Source: Apis mellifera (taxonomy: Eukaryota > Arthropoda > Insecta > Hymenoptera > Apidae). From it: a stretch of DNA of 64,000 nucleotides. The translations under genes were made by a program, and so were the position numbers. The stretch is taken from assembly GCF_003254395.2 (NCBI RefSeq), contig NC_037644.1:13516586-13580585 (forward strand), given 5' to 3'. Shown here one piece after another: positions 1-10,554 of this stretch. Every line of letters starts with the position of its first letter. Position 1 is the first letter of the stretch. The notes below the pieces were generated by a model. It did no database searches and was not told where the DNA came from. It saw only the letters and a program-made list of their open reading frames with translations.

Positions 1-220
1 TTTTTAGTACTTTTAGCGTATCTCTGTCTTTTGCTATTATTGTCTGTATCATCATGTTTGCCAACCATGTGACTAAATTTTTTTGATGTATATATATATA
101 TATATATATATTATATTAAATATATATATTAAATAAGAAAGTAAAACATAAACATTGACTTCGGGTATTATATTAATAATTTTGTGTGAATAAGAAGAAA
201 TTTATATTTCTTTCTATTAC
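1..220. other. Upstream region of NELF-E with TA microsatellite
   Basis: AT-rich DNA immediately upstream of the first NELF-E coding exon, with a TA dinucleotide run at about 88-120. It must contain the 5' UTR and perhaps the core promoter, but I see no clear TATA box or initiator that fixes a start site. Confidence 0.4.
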
Positions 221-310
221 ATGCAAAATATGGTATACTTACATTTTCCATCAAATTTAACAGAAGAAGAATTGATGCTACAAGCGAAATATAATAAGCT
301 TAAAAGAAAG
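221..310 (+). CDS. Nelf-E: NELF-E coding exon 1
   Basis: Encodes 30 residues and ends in AAAG before the donor GTATAT at 311. The junction is phase 0. It was too short to stand out as an ORF and was found by matching the NELF-E N terminus. Confidence 0.9.
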
Positions 311-1368
311 GTATATAATAGGTTATGTTTATATTTTATTATAATAAATATTGTAATTTTTTAATATACTACGAATTTATTTATTCATATACAGTTACAT
401 AATTAGATTAAATACTATTTATGTATAAATTCTTATTTAAAATTTTTAATAAATAAAATATTTTACGATAGAATGTTATTGCCATTTTTAGATTATTTTT
501 TAGTTTACTTTTTTTAATTTTATATTTTTTATATTAATTTTTAAAAGAAAAAAGCACTACAAGATTTGAAAGCTCCAAAACAAGAAACTGAACGTGTACC
601 ACAAACGCCAAAACGGCCTACAGAGGCTAGAGATGCTAGGGAAGTTGCCAAAAAGTTGATAAAATCTGGAGTAATTACAGCTCCAAAAACTCCCAAACGA
701 CCAGAACAATCTTTTAAAAGACCGCGTGGATTAGTAAGAAAATTAAACAGTACAGAAAAAACAGTAAGTTCTTATCAACCATTCTCAGCCACACAAATGG
801 AAGAAGAAGAACCAGAAACAGTAAGACCAAGAGTTAAAGATTTATACGATAGTTTTGTGAGTGCTCAAGATACAGAAGATCGAACTAGTAGAGATATACA
901 ATCACCATCTAAACAAGAAATAAAGCCAAGAGCTGGAAATACAATATTTGTATGTGGTTATAAGATATCAGAAGATTTTTTGAAGAAACATTTTCAAACA
1001 TTTGGAAATATTATAAATATTTCAATGGAAGCAGAAAAAAAGTAATTAGAATTAGTTTCAAATATTTATTCAATTTACTTTTATTTGAAAAGTCTAATCT
1101 TATCATTAATATTCAAAATTTTAGTCGTGGATTTGTCACATTTGATAAAACAGAAGCTGCTGAAAGAGCAATTAGTGAAATGGATGGTAGTATGGTATCT
1201 TCTATTCAATTAAAAGTATCATTAGCACGAAGACAGCCTATAATAGAATCTATGACCGATGCTACATCTAGTTCTATGTGGTCGCCGATTGCAGCAAATT
1301 ATTCTCAAAAAAGTGCACATAAAGATAGGAGAGATTTAAAAGTGTATGAAGAAGATCTTTTTATGTGA
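221..1368 (+). CDS. Nelf-E: Negative elongation factor E (NELF-E), complete three-exon coding region
   Basis: Coding exons are 221-310, 548-1041 and 1125-1368, giving 275 aa. The NELF complex binds paused RNA polymerase II together with DSIF, and subunit E contacts nascent RNA through its RRM. The N terminus (FPSNLTEEELMLQAKYNKLK, then KKALQDL across the first junction) matches the conserved NELF-E start. Further family blocks are AKKLIKSGVI (about residues 64-73), FKRPRGL, and LYDSFVSA. The RRM spans about residues 161-234, with RNP2 IFVCGY (163-168), FGNIINISM, and RNP1-like NRGFVTF (195-201) formed across the second junction. The tail has the family-typical SMWSPIA and VYEEDLFM. The long Arg-Asp/Arg-Glu repeat of vertebrate NELF-E is absent, so the protein is shorter than the 380-aa human form. 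The start could be the ATG at 221 or the one at 230. Identification comes from recalled family sequence and is firm. Confidence 0.95.
548..1041 (+). CDS. Nelf-E: NELF-E coding exon 2
   Basis: The acceptor TTAAAAG ends at 547 and the donor GTAATT starts at 1042. The exon is 494 nt, so two bases carry over into exon 3. It holds the basic linker and the first half of the RRM. Reading through the donor gives a stop, which explains why the open frame closes at 1045. Confidence 0.93.
1125..1368 (+). CDS. Nelf-E: NELF-E coding exon 3
   Basis: The acceptor is AATTTTAG ending at 1124. The first base completes an AAT codon, giving N-R-G-F-V-T-F, the RNP1 strand of the RRM. The exon ends at the TGA at 1366-1368 after EEDLFM. 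Confidence 0.93.
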
Positions 1369-1717
1369 ATATAATATTTTTTAATTTATCTTATGTTATA
1401 CGTTGTTATTATAAAGTTTTAACAATCAGAAAATTTTTAAAAATAGAATTGTACATAGTCTTTAATATTTGCAAGATATCAAAAAATATTTTTTTCAAAT
1501 GTATCTTAACTGTTATAACTGATGTTGCTGATTATTATACATACATTCGTATTTAGTTAATACGAATATACGAGTACACGATTATACGAATAGGCAAACA
1601 AGATATAAAAACACGTTATTCTATTTTAATTTTTCTCAATTACTTATTATTCTTTATCAATTAGTAATTTTTAGATGACATTTTGAATTTGATCTTTTCT
1701 ACGAAAGGATTTTTATC

Positions 1718-1723
1718 AATAAA
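1718..1723 (+). terminator. Candidate poly(A) signal AATAAA for NELF-E
   Basis: AATAAA lies about 350 bases after the NELF-E stop. A second AATAAA is at 1845-1850. Either could define the mRNA 3' end. Confidence 0.45.
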
Positions 1724-1948
1724 AAAATAATTGTAACATTTGTGTTGATAATAGATATCTGTAATTGAAATATATATAGATGTATGTATATATGTTGTTT
1801 TTATACATATTCATTATTTAGCAATTAAATACAAGTATTTTTATAATAAATTACGTATCATTTCCTTCACACCTATCAGTCAATATAATTTTTGGCATGT
1901 TCAAATTGTTCAAACAATTGTAAAACAATTAGATATAACTCATACACG

Positions 1949-1954
1949 TTTATT
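1949..1954 (-). terminator. Candidate poly(A) signal for the tail-anchored gene (minus strand)
   Basis: TTTATT on the plus strand reads AATAAA on the minus strand, about 240 bases past the stop codon of the 1583-aa gene. It lies about 100 bases from the plus-strand signal at 1845-1850, so the two convergent transcripts probably end within the same short interval. Confidence 0.4.
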
Positions 1955-2188
1955 CAAAATGTAACAAACATTTAACATTTGATTATCAGAGATAAACCTA
2001 ATTACTCAACTATCTGACTAAATTTTCATTCTTTTACTACGAGTATTAGGTCTATTCTCTTATTATTTTTCGTTTGTAAAAATAGAATGTCCGTTATGTG
2101 TATATAAAACTATTTTATAATGGCGGTCAATAGAAATGAAAATAATAGCATGAATTTCATTGGTAGAATTTTCATCAATTTTACTATG

Positions 2189-5100
2189 TTATTTTGGCGG
2201 ATTAAAATAGTCCCAATGGTGATGATGCGTTATCGTTCGAGGATTGCTGAAATAAAATATCAATAAACCTGCGACCAAAAGCAATAACGCGCACAACGTT
2301 AATTCCACTTCTCTGATCTTTTCCCGTGACTCTTCATTGCCTACCATGGATGCCATATAATTCACAAAATGCCTCATTGCTCTTAAACCAGCTAATCGAA
2401 GTACCCTGATCAATTGTCTCGTACTATCTGTAATACTTGGTTCGGTATCGGTACGATGGCTGGCCAAAGAGAAAAACTGTGAAGGAATTTGCGATGCTGG
2501 AAATGCGATGAGATGAGTTCCTTCTAACGCAAAGCAAGAGGGCGAATGAGATGATTCTCTTTGGCTTTCTCTGTCCGACTGATCCGTGAACGACGTGTAA
2601 GAGATTACAGCACGTTGCGGCTGTATTTCGCTGCTAGTGCCGCGACTCGTGACACTGTCTGGTGTGTCCGGTGTTACCGAGATGACCGGTGGTAACGATC
2701 GAACCGGGGAAGCGGTCTGCCGTGTTCGAGAGATATTTATAGGGGACGGCGATCTGGACCTCGATTTTCGAGTCTTTTTTTCGCTAATCTCGCTCGATGT
2801 TTCCTCGTCTTTCCTCTCTCGAAACGTGGAAAATTCGCGGAATTCTGGCGGCTTCCAGTCAAAGGTTGGATCAACTGGTTCATTGTTAGCTTCGAACACA
2901 CGATCCGAAGATAATCTCAGCTCGGTGCTCTCTTCCAGGGTGGTTGTTACAAAGGGAGGACGCGAAACGTGGGATTCTTTTATGTTGAATTCCTTAGCTG
3001 TGCCCGTGCTCAATGAAACAGGTCTTTCTGTATCTAAAATTCGTAAGGACTTATCTTGAATGTTTCGAACGTCAGAAAATGATTGTGTACTAGGAATATT
3101 TTTGTCGCTCGATTCTACTTGCGAGATTGTTAGTGCGTGTATCGACTCTTTGTTCTCTACTTGCGCGACTGATAGTGTGCGTGTACTTGGTATATCCTTT
3201 ATCTGGATTACTTCTCTTTTAACAACCTTTTGATCCTCGCTCTTTGGTTTCTCCTCTCCTTCGCCAATTTCTCGAACAATCGTCTCTTCGTCTAGTTTCC
3301 GTTCCACGCTTTGCCCCTCTGCAACAGGAATGTCTGCTGTCTTCTGTTCCGCCTGTTCGATCGCTTTGCTCTCTTCTCTCTGACCTTGTATTCTGAAGGC
3401 GGTCACGGTCTCCAAATGGCTTCTGATGGCCATCAACTCCCTAATAATGGAAGGAGATAGACTTTCCCCCATACTGCCCTCTATGTTCTTCAATTCGGAT
3501 GCGGTAACGATCAACGCGTCCACTTCGGATGCAACGATCTTGCTAGCCTCGATTTGAGAAACGCTAAGACGATCCACTCTTAGGTCCCCGACTTCCAAGT
3601 TGGAGATCCTCACAGGCTCGTCTGAAAACAGGGCAGATCGAATAGATTTTAGATGCGGTTCCTGCTCGCGGATTGGCTCACCCAAATGTGGCGCGGATAA
3701 ATGTCTATCCTCGAGAGCTTGAATCTCTTTGGACGGCGATGGAGATTTTAACGAAACGGTATCGTAAGCCGGCCCCGTTTCTTCTTCATCTTTACGCAGT
3801 CTCTGCGACATTGGCAGGGGAGGGACGGGCGGTGTGCCCATGCTCGACGGGCTTGGTATTCTCTCCGTGGAGACCATGATCTGCGAGCCGGAGATAGATG
3901 GCGCTACGACCAATTTCGCTTGCGTCACTTCCTCTTCTATCACCACGTCATCGGGCAAAGGATCGGTTTGTGTGGCAGTGGTTGTTTCCATGGCGATTTC
4001 CTCTCTCAGTTCACGAGTGGATAGTTCCATCGATTTGTCCTTTTTGGATCTGGGCGGCCTAGGCGGCGCTGGCAACGGTCGTCCCTGCATCTTGCTCAAA
4101 ACCTCGCTGCTACGCAGATCTTTGTGCTCTCCATCGTCAGAGTCGATTTCTATGTAACGAGTCGACTCGGTCGCTTGCAACGTCACGTCGTACGTATCGT
4201 CCGCAAATAGTATATTATTTTCGTCAGATCTGGCTGGGCCAAGCGTACTGTACGCCCTTTGGGGACGTTTAGGTGGGTTCGATCTAGGAGCAGTGGCAAA
4301 CTTGTCCCTTTTTCTCCTTGGTGGCGGCGGTCTCGGTGGTTTCTCCCGTTTCTCTATAACGGCGTAACCCGTTAACTCCCTTTCAAACGACTCTACGTCG
4401 TCCCGCGGAATATCCTCCTCCGCGTAACCGGCTTCTGGCAACGATTCCGCGCCATGGGACGTCCTATCCTCGTCCAAAGCGACCGAGGTAGCCCTGGATC
4501 TGGACCTTCTCTTCGGCGGGACCGGGGCCGGTTCCATGTACTCTTCCTCTCCAAGCCTCGTCGCCAATTTCCGAATATTCTCCTCGCTCGTTGCCATGAT
4601 TTCTTCAGCCGTGTACACCTCCTCTTGTTCGTCCAATCGAACGCTGTACATCTTAGACAGCGACGATGAGACAGATTTCCCGGGAACGTGATCGCCGGCC
4701 CACTCGGCATGTCCGTTGCAAATCGCAGGCTCTACTAGTTCGCCGTTCCTCCGCTCGGGTTCTTTGCGCGACCGTTTCCTACGAGAGGGCGCCACAGGAG
4801 GTGTCGGCGATGGCGGCCGAGAAGTATCCGCCGCGAGTTGCGATTGGCTACGCTGCAAGGACCTCGACTTTCTGCGTACGGGCTTCACCACCACGATGTC
4901 GTCCAACGGCTCCACGGGAAGCTGGGCCGGCTCTCCCTCCGTCTGATAGACCACTCTGTGCCTGGAATCGCTTCTGGTTCGATCGCGGAACATCTGCTCG
5001 TCCGTAGATTCGCTTCGACGAGCCCTGTTTGGCCTGATAGGTGGCGTAACATCGTACGACTCCGTCGAACGTTCTTTTTCCTTTCTTAGGGATCTGTTCC

Positions 5101-6544
5101 TCGCGGGGCGCCTCGGTGGGATAGGCACCATTTCCTCGTCGGCCAAAACATTTCTCTCCGGCCTCAAAGCGTCTCTGATCTCGCCCGTCAAGTATTTCCC
5201 GAAATTCGTGTCGTCCTGGCTGAGCCCGCTTTCCCGTAGAAAGAATTCGTCGGAATCGATCTCCTCGATCACTCCGTGGCGTCGTCGTTCGCACGAGCTG
5301 CTGCTCGAGTGCTGCTGCTCCCTGTCGGATTGAATGGACAACGGTTCGGGCTCCTCGTCCTCGTCCATCTCTTCCTCGTATTCCTCCTCCTCCGACGGGG
5401 TCTTGTGCACCCCGTATCTCCTCGGATCCACGGCTGCGAATGTTTCTTCGTATCTTGCCTCCTCCCTGGTGTGCAGCACCTCCTCTAAGGATCTGGATCT
5501 TGGAACGGGTCTGAATTCCTCTCTGCGCATCTCCTTCTCCGGTTTCCACTCCCCTTTTTCCACATCCTCCTCCTCCTCCTCCTTTTCTTCCTCTTCCTCT
5601 TCCTCTTCTCCACGCTGATGCAATTTATCCTCGCCCGTGTATTCCTCCTCCGTTCTCGAAGCATCCGACGTAGGAAGATGCGGCGTCTGGCGATCCGACG
5701 TCTCCGGGGACGTTTCTTGCTCGTAATCCATGTATTGAAACTCCTCGTCCCGCTTCCCCCTCTCCTCCCACGGTATGGCCACCGCCCCCCCCTCGCTCAT
5801 CGACAATCTAGGCTCCTCCATGGAGGGGTATCGCCACGGTTGCGATCTCTCCGCCGCGGTTTCTTCGCTCGAGCGTTGCTCGTAGCTCGCCGTCTTCTCG
5901 AACCTTCGCGCCCATCTCAACCCGTCGCTCTTTTTGCGCACTCGCGGGAACGTGGCGCTCTCTGCCGACTGCGCCCTCGACTCTTTCGGAGTGGAAGTGG
6001 CGTACTCGCCTTTGTTTCTCGATTTCTTGTCGAATATTCTCGGATACGCGGAAAAGTCGAAGATGTTCTTTCGCGAGCCGATGGTCGACTCGGTGGAGCG
6101 TTGCTCGTGCGCGGGGGGGGATCTCTTGCGAGTGAGGGCGCTCGGGAAGCGTATGTTGGGCCGCTTGATGTTGAACCTCGCTCTGTCGGGCAGATGGAGC
6201 CTCGCCTTCTCAGGGAGATTGAACCTCGGCCGCTCGGGCAAGTGGAATTTCGATCTGTCCGGCAACGAGAGCCTCGGACGGCTAGGCAGATTCATGAATT
6301 TCGGCCTCTCCGAGAACGAGGATCGTATCCTGTCCATGCGACTTGGCCTCTTCTCCGCCCTCGACGATCTGTCCGATCTCGCGCTCCCCCCCTTCTCTTG
6401 CTTGTGTCGCTCGGGGAACGCGAACGTTGGCCGTTGGATGTTTCTCAGGCGGGAACGTAGCTTGCCCGCCTGCGTTTTCAGCTTTTGGGGCAGGCCACGG
6501 GCGCCCCGGCGGAGGGGAAGCTCCTCCAATGCCGACGAGTCTAC
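2189..6544 (-). CDS. Tail-anchored gene, coding exon 2
   Basis: A single exon of 4356 nt (1451 codons plus stop). The acceptor is TTTTATTTTCAG just before 6544 and the exon opens VDSSALEELPLRR. It has no in-frame ATG close to its start, so an upstream coding exon is required; the exon at 8041-8436 supplies it. Confidence 0.88.
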   Translation of the reverse strand, partial: VDSSALEELPLRRGARGLPQKLKTQAGKLRSRLRNIQRPTFAFPERHKQEKGGSARSDRSSRAEKRPSRMDRIRSSFSERPKFMNLPSRPRLSLPDRSKFHLPERPRFNLPEKARLHLPDRARFNIKRPNIRFPSALTRKRSPPAHEQRSTESTIGSRKNIFDFSAYPRIFDKKSRNKGEYATSTPKESRAQSAESATFPRVRKKSDGLRWARRFEKTASYEQRSSEETAAERSQPWRYPSMEEPRLSMSEGGAVAIPWEERGKRDEEFQYMDYEQETSPETSDRQTPHLPTSDASRTEEEYTGEDKLHQRGEEEEEEEEKEEEEEDVEKGEWKPEKEMRREEFRPVPRSRSLEEVLHTREEARYEETFAAVDPRRYGVHKTPSEEEEYEEEMDEDEEPEPLSIQSDREQQHSSSSSCERRRHGVIEEIDSDEFFLRESGLSQDDTNFGKYLTGEIRDALRPERNVLADEEMVPIPPRRPARNRSLRKEKERSTESYDVTPPIRPNRARRSESTDEQMFRDRTRSDSRHRVVYQTEGEPAQLPVEPLDDIVVVKPVRRKSRSLQRSQSQLAADTSRPPSPTPPVAPSRRKRSRKEPERRNGELVEPAICNGHAEWAGDHVPGKSVSSSLSKMYSVRLDEQEEVYTAEEIMATSEENIRKLATRLGEEEYMEPAPVPPKRRSRSRATSVALDEDRTSHGAESLPEAGYAEEDIPRDDVESFERELTGYAVIEKREKPPRPPPPRRKRDKFATAPRSNPPKRPQRAYSTLGPARSDENNILFADDTYDVTLQATESTRYIEIDSDDGEHKDLRSSEVLSKMQGRPLPAPPRPPRSKKDKSMELSTRELREEIAMETTTATQTDPLPDDVVIEEEVTQAKLVVAPSISGSQIMVSTERIPSPSSMGTPPVPPLPMSQRLRKDEEETGPAYDTVSLKSPSPSKEIQALEDRHLSAPHLGEPIREQEPHLKSIRSALFSDEPVRISNLEVGDLRVDRLSVSQIEASKIVASEVDALIVTASELKNIEGSMGESLSPSIIRELMAIRSHLETVTAFRIQGQREESKAIEQAEQKTADIPVAEGQSVERKLDEETIVREIGEGEEKPKSEDQKVVKREVIQIKDIPSTRTLSVAQVENKESIHALTISQVESSDKNIPSTQSFSDVRNIQDKSLRILDTERPVSLSTGTAKEFNIKESHVSRPPFVTTTLEESTELRLSSDRVFEANNEPVDPTFDWKPPEFREFSTFRERKDEETSSEISEKKTRKSRSRSPSPINISRTRQTASPVRSLPPVISVTPDTPDSVTSRGTSSEIQPQRAVISYTSFTDQSDRESQRESSHSPSCFALEGTHLIAFPASQIPSQFFSLASHRTDTEPSITDSTRQLIRVLRLAGLRAMRHFVNYMASMVGNEESREKIREVELTLCALLLLVAGLLIFYFSNPRTITHHHHWDYFNPPK

Positions 6545-8436
6545 CTGAAAATAAAATCACAAATTATGATCACGTGGATGAATCATTGGTTTATTGATCT
6601 CTTCTTCTCTCGTTTCTTTTTTCAGAATGGAATGCAGCGTGTGGATGCAGTTGATCGAGCGTCGTCACGAGATACGTCGATTATATCTTGTTGGACGGAA
6701 ACTCTGACAGTTCCTTTTTCGAACGTTGAAAGGTCAGTGAAACGATCGAGAGAAAGAGAGATAGAAGATTGAAATTAGAAGATAGAAATATAAGCGAGAA
6801 TGAAAATAGGATGAGAAGGAGGAGGAGGAGGAAAAGGTATAATTGGATACGTGATTTTGTTCAATCAGATTAAATTTAAGATTATTGAGCGGATATACGT
6901 ATCCGTTTAAAGAAATTATTTAATTTCCAACGGAATACGATTGACTCGATTAACCGAACCGTTGTTTAATGAGCCAGAAACAGCGCTACCGACGATCGTG
7001 GAACGTGCCTCAAAATAGATTGTTGCATACTTATCCGTCAATTATCATTTTTCAGAGCGAACCAATGGCCGTGTCACGTGTTACGTAATCGAGCATAAAT
7101 CGATGATGAGATCGAAGTTTCATCTAGGTCATCCGCGTTTCAAATTAACTTGTCTTGATTTACGATCTATGCTTCATTTGAATCACACGTAAAAGGAATA
7201 ATTTAATGAAGAATACAAGAAGGATACAAGTCGATAAAGTAGATATTTTCCTTCTCGCAGGGTTACGCACAGAAGACGATGAAGAAGGATTGTGCAATTG
7301 ATGGGGGACATCCGTGTTTTCTGGAACGTTTACGACGCGATTGCACAATGCTGCTCGGACAGTGACACGTTGGCTCTAATGCTTTTTATACGCGTGTTTC
7401 GCTAAATATAGGCCGTGATGGGCAATAAACGGGTGAACGGCTCGCGCGACATTTCTCGAGACGTATTCTTTTTGCAAGATTTCTCGTCTCGATGGAGTTG
7501 GTTCCTTCTCTCGAAAAAAAAAAAAAGAAAATTCGGTTTTCGATTTTTTAACACGATTATTACTTTGATCAATCGATTAATCCGCCGTTCAAGAGGAAAT
7601 TTTTTAAATCGAAGAACCAATTCATCTCAGCGCGATATTTTTAATTCTGTAATATTTAGAAATGGATTCATCACGGCGCAAATAATTTCCACGTCCTACT
7701 GACTCACTCTTGTTCGTACGAGGTATTCAGAAACTATTCGAGTCTTCCAGTTCTGGTGACCTACCGCCAGTGCGTCATCAGTATTCGTCACGAGAGGGAG
7801 AGAGCTGCATCTGATATCTTGTTTCCATAATTTTAGCTACTAGTAAATAATCCAATCCTCAATTACACTCTATAGACAACTGAATTATATACTAAAACGA
7901 TGCAAAATTAATATGAATTGAATAATAAATTAACATTAAGATTGTAAATTCAAACAACGAATAATTTGATTCAATTTCTATTGTGACAAAAAAGAAGAAG
8001 AAGAGAAAAGATGATTTACATAATAAAAGTAAATATTTACTTGACTGGTGTTGACCTCGCCATCGGTCCTGGAGTCGGTGGCCGGGGTAGCGGCGTTCAA
8101 GAAACGCTCCTCGAGACGTTCTTGCAACTGCTGCGGGGTCTCCAGCTCCTCGGAGGTGTCGCCAGTCTCGACGAGCTCGCGAGCCTCCATCGCGGTGTCC
8201 TCGATTTTGCCGTCCAGCGGAAGGACGACATCGCCGGCCCGTGTCAGCTCCGGAGGCAGCCGTGCCCGGTCGTCGATGCTGTCGTCGCTGTCAGCGACGG
8301 GCACCACATCCGTGTCGGTGATTCGCACGACAGGCGCCGCCGCCGGCTTCGGCGACGACGAGGGCGGTGCGATCGGTTCGTACTCGTGCTCGCTGTTACG
8401 AAAAGTTACTCGTTTTCTTCTTGCTCTAATCGGCAT
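2189..8436 (-). CDS. Large proline-rich, C-terminally membrane-anchored protein (unrecognised), two coding exons
   Basis: Coding exons are 8436-8041 and 6544-2189 on the minus strand. They join in phase 0 to give 1583 aa. I do not recognise the family. The N terminus starts MPIRARRKRVTFRNSEHEY. Residues about 170-267 carry a repeated motif of the type RPxFxLPxR (for example RPRFNLPEKARLHLPDR). A run of glutamates lies near 441-467. Proline/arginine motifs suited to SH3 binding recur (IPPRRPARNRS near 607, PPRPPPPRRKRDK near 873, LPAPPRPPRSKK near 958, PPVPPLP near 1040). A patterned segment near 1112-1155 (SQIEAS, ASEVDAL, VTASEL) might be helical. One hydrophobic helix (about 1547-1564) is followed by only 19 residues ending WDYFNPPK, so the protein is probably tail-anchored in the ER or nuclear envelope with a mostly disordered cytoplasmic part. 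The coding region is certain; its function is unknown. Confidence 0.85.
6545..8040 (-). other. Intron 1 of the tail-anchored gene
   Basis: About 1.5 kb of AT-rich DNA with AG/GA runs near 6740-6840 and an A-run at 7516-7528. Overlapping short frames on both strands are not supported. GT and AG borders are on the minus strand. Confidence 0.7.
8041..8436 (-). CDS. Tail-anchored gene, coding exon 1
   Basis: 132 codons from the ATG at 8436 to ..EVNTSQ, then a good donor GTAAAT at 8040. The context before the ATG (GGCAAGA) is acceptable. The reading frame is GC-rich and acidic, in contrast to the T-rich flanks. The phase-0 end matches exon 2, which supports one gene rather than two. Confidence 0.8.
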
Positions 8437-10079
8437 TCTTGCCCCCCTCTCTCTCTTTTCTTTTTTTTTTTTTTGATTAGTCTTTGAGTAAAAAATCGGT
8501 GGCTCGGATATTACGGTTTTCTCGATTATACAGTTTTTGTTAGTTTTTGGTTCCTTTTTCTTTTTTGGTTAATTTCTTCTTCGAAAATTTTTCTCGTTTG
8601 TTCAACACACGATGAGTGAGTTTCATTAATTTGTGCGGTTGTGTTGTTTTCGTATATTGATAAAACTCGTGGCAGTTTGAGCTCGATCGATCGTATTGGT
8701 TTTTGGAGCGTGCGATAGGTTATGTTCGAATTCATTCGAATCGATGTTTCGTTGAATGTTAATTACTTGAGCGTTAATGCAAAAAAAATGCACTTACCAA
8801 CTAGATTATTGTGTTAAATAAATTGTTACTGTTTTGTCTTGAGCGTTGATGTATTTGTACCATTTAGCGTGAATACTGTTAGTTTCAAAATCAGTCTTGT
8901 TATTGAGCAAATGCCAGGGAACGAAGGCTGGTCAATCCGTGTTCGTTTCACTGGAAGCGGACGTCACAGTGGAAATAGTAGGCACTGATCGGGCAGATAT
9001 TATGTTTCCAGCGTTGAAGCAGAATGTTCATAGATCACGAGGTTAATTTGAAGACGGTTTGTTCAGGTTCGGGAGGGGTCAATGTCGAAGGAAGATATTT
9101 GTTTATTCCTCCTTTGTTCTACGCTGTGCTTCTCCAAAAACGGCAGGAATACTGTTACAACGATAAACTCGATTAATTTTAATAATGAATTATTTTAATA
9201 AAATTATTATTTATTATGTAGTATTTCTTTCTTTAATTTTCAAATATTCAATTTCGATATTCTTTTAATTACGTTTCGTAATAATTTATAAATAATATAT
9301 TTATAAAATCGAATATTGAATTTATGAAATTCTTTTTCATTTAAATTGAATATTTGCATAATCTTCTTGCATAAAAAATATATTTAAATTTAATAATTTA
9401 ATAATTCTCTGTTTCTATAAAGCTAACGTAACGATACGCTCGACTATGTAAAATAATCTATATAGGTTATCTATAAGAATCCTCGATACAAAATCTCAAG
9501 CTATTTCTATTTTGAATGGTCGAGAGTTTCCGCGAAGCGATCATCGATAGTAATACTCCCATTATCGCGATACAATAACTCGATGTCCACTTAATTGCAT
9601 CAAATTTAAATTCGAATTTTGAGGTTAGAATAGCTGTTCGCTCGTAGCAATCATTTTTCCTTCTCCTGCCTCCCTATTCTTTTTCTGAAATTATTCTATG
9701 CATACAGATATAAATAATTATTTATATATACACTTTGCATACGTATAATTAAGTCAAAAAAATAATTAAGTTTAATTTTCGACTGACAAGTATCAATTTT
9801 ATTTTATAATCGTAACATTAATTTATGCCTGTTGCCAATGTGCTAATTATCAACTGATTTAGAGATAAAAATGTGTATTTCAATCATGTACATTTATACA
9901 AATATTGAATTTATACGTGATAAACATCTGCAATTATACGCATTCATAATTGCGATGATATACATATATAAATCATACATTTCATAATCTCGTAAACGTA
10001 CATTTATGATCGTCTCCGTACACACGGGAAAACTCACAGACATAAATCAAGAAAGATAGATAGAGGGATGCGAGAGGAG
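8437..10079. other. Upstream region of the tail-anchored gene
   Basis: Contains a T-rich tract (about 8459-8475) just before the start codon on the minus strand, then AT-rich DNA with no supported ORF. The 5' UTR should lie here. A minus-strand acceptor-like CCGCTTCCAG occurs near 8951 and could receive a leader exon. Confidence 0.4.
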
Positions 10080-10554
10080 TTTGGACGCGGAACCGAGCTG
10101 ACCGAGGATTCTATGTATAGCCAGCCGGGCGAACCTTAAATAGCTGTGGCGGTACGCGAGCATAGTCGAGACGCATAACCTATACAACACCGTCTACTCT
10201 CCTTGTGCGTGTACGGATGCCTATCGGAAGGGATATTCATTCGTAACTGGAAAAGGAATGAACTGGCCTGGATACCGAATCTTTGGCATTTGGTCCAAAG
10301 CAGGGTTTCTAAACGGGTTGCTTGGTTATTTCGTGCACATATTAACGTAAGATTAGATGTGATTCAACTACATATACACGTATTACACATATATACGTAT
10401 ATACGGAAACAAAATGGATATAGAATCCGTATATAGAACTATTGACAATTCTACGGACGAAGTTTCGACGAGTGTTTCGAATAGCCACAGTTACAAGTCT
10501 ATAAAGCTCGTCTACGATAAAATCGCGTGTTATCTCGTTGACTTGTTACTGACC

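Larger units (their letters stand above)
1369..2188. other. Convergent 3' UTR interval between NELF-E and the tail-anchored gene
   Basis: AT-rich DNA with no supported coding sequence. The small frame at 1365-1556 reads through the NELF-E 3' UTR and is not considered a gene. Candidate poly(A) signals exist for both strands. Confidence 0.5.

Noticed and set aside
4848..5549. 233-codon minus-strand frame overlapping the large exon
   Set aside because: A shifted frame of the same coding exon; the sense frame is far longer and ends in a transmembrane helix.
5618..6460. 280-codon plus-strand frame antisense to the tail-anchored gene
   Set aside because: It is the reverse reading of the GC-rich repeat-encoding exon. 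Composition is dominated by R and L from the sense codons, and there is no splice or promoter support.
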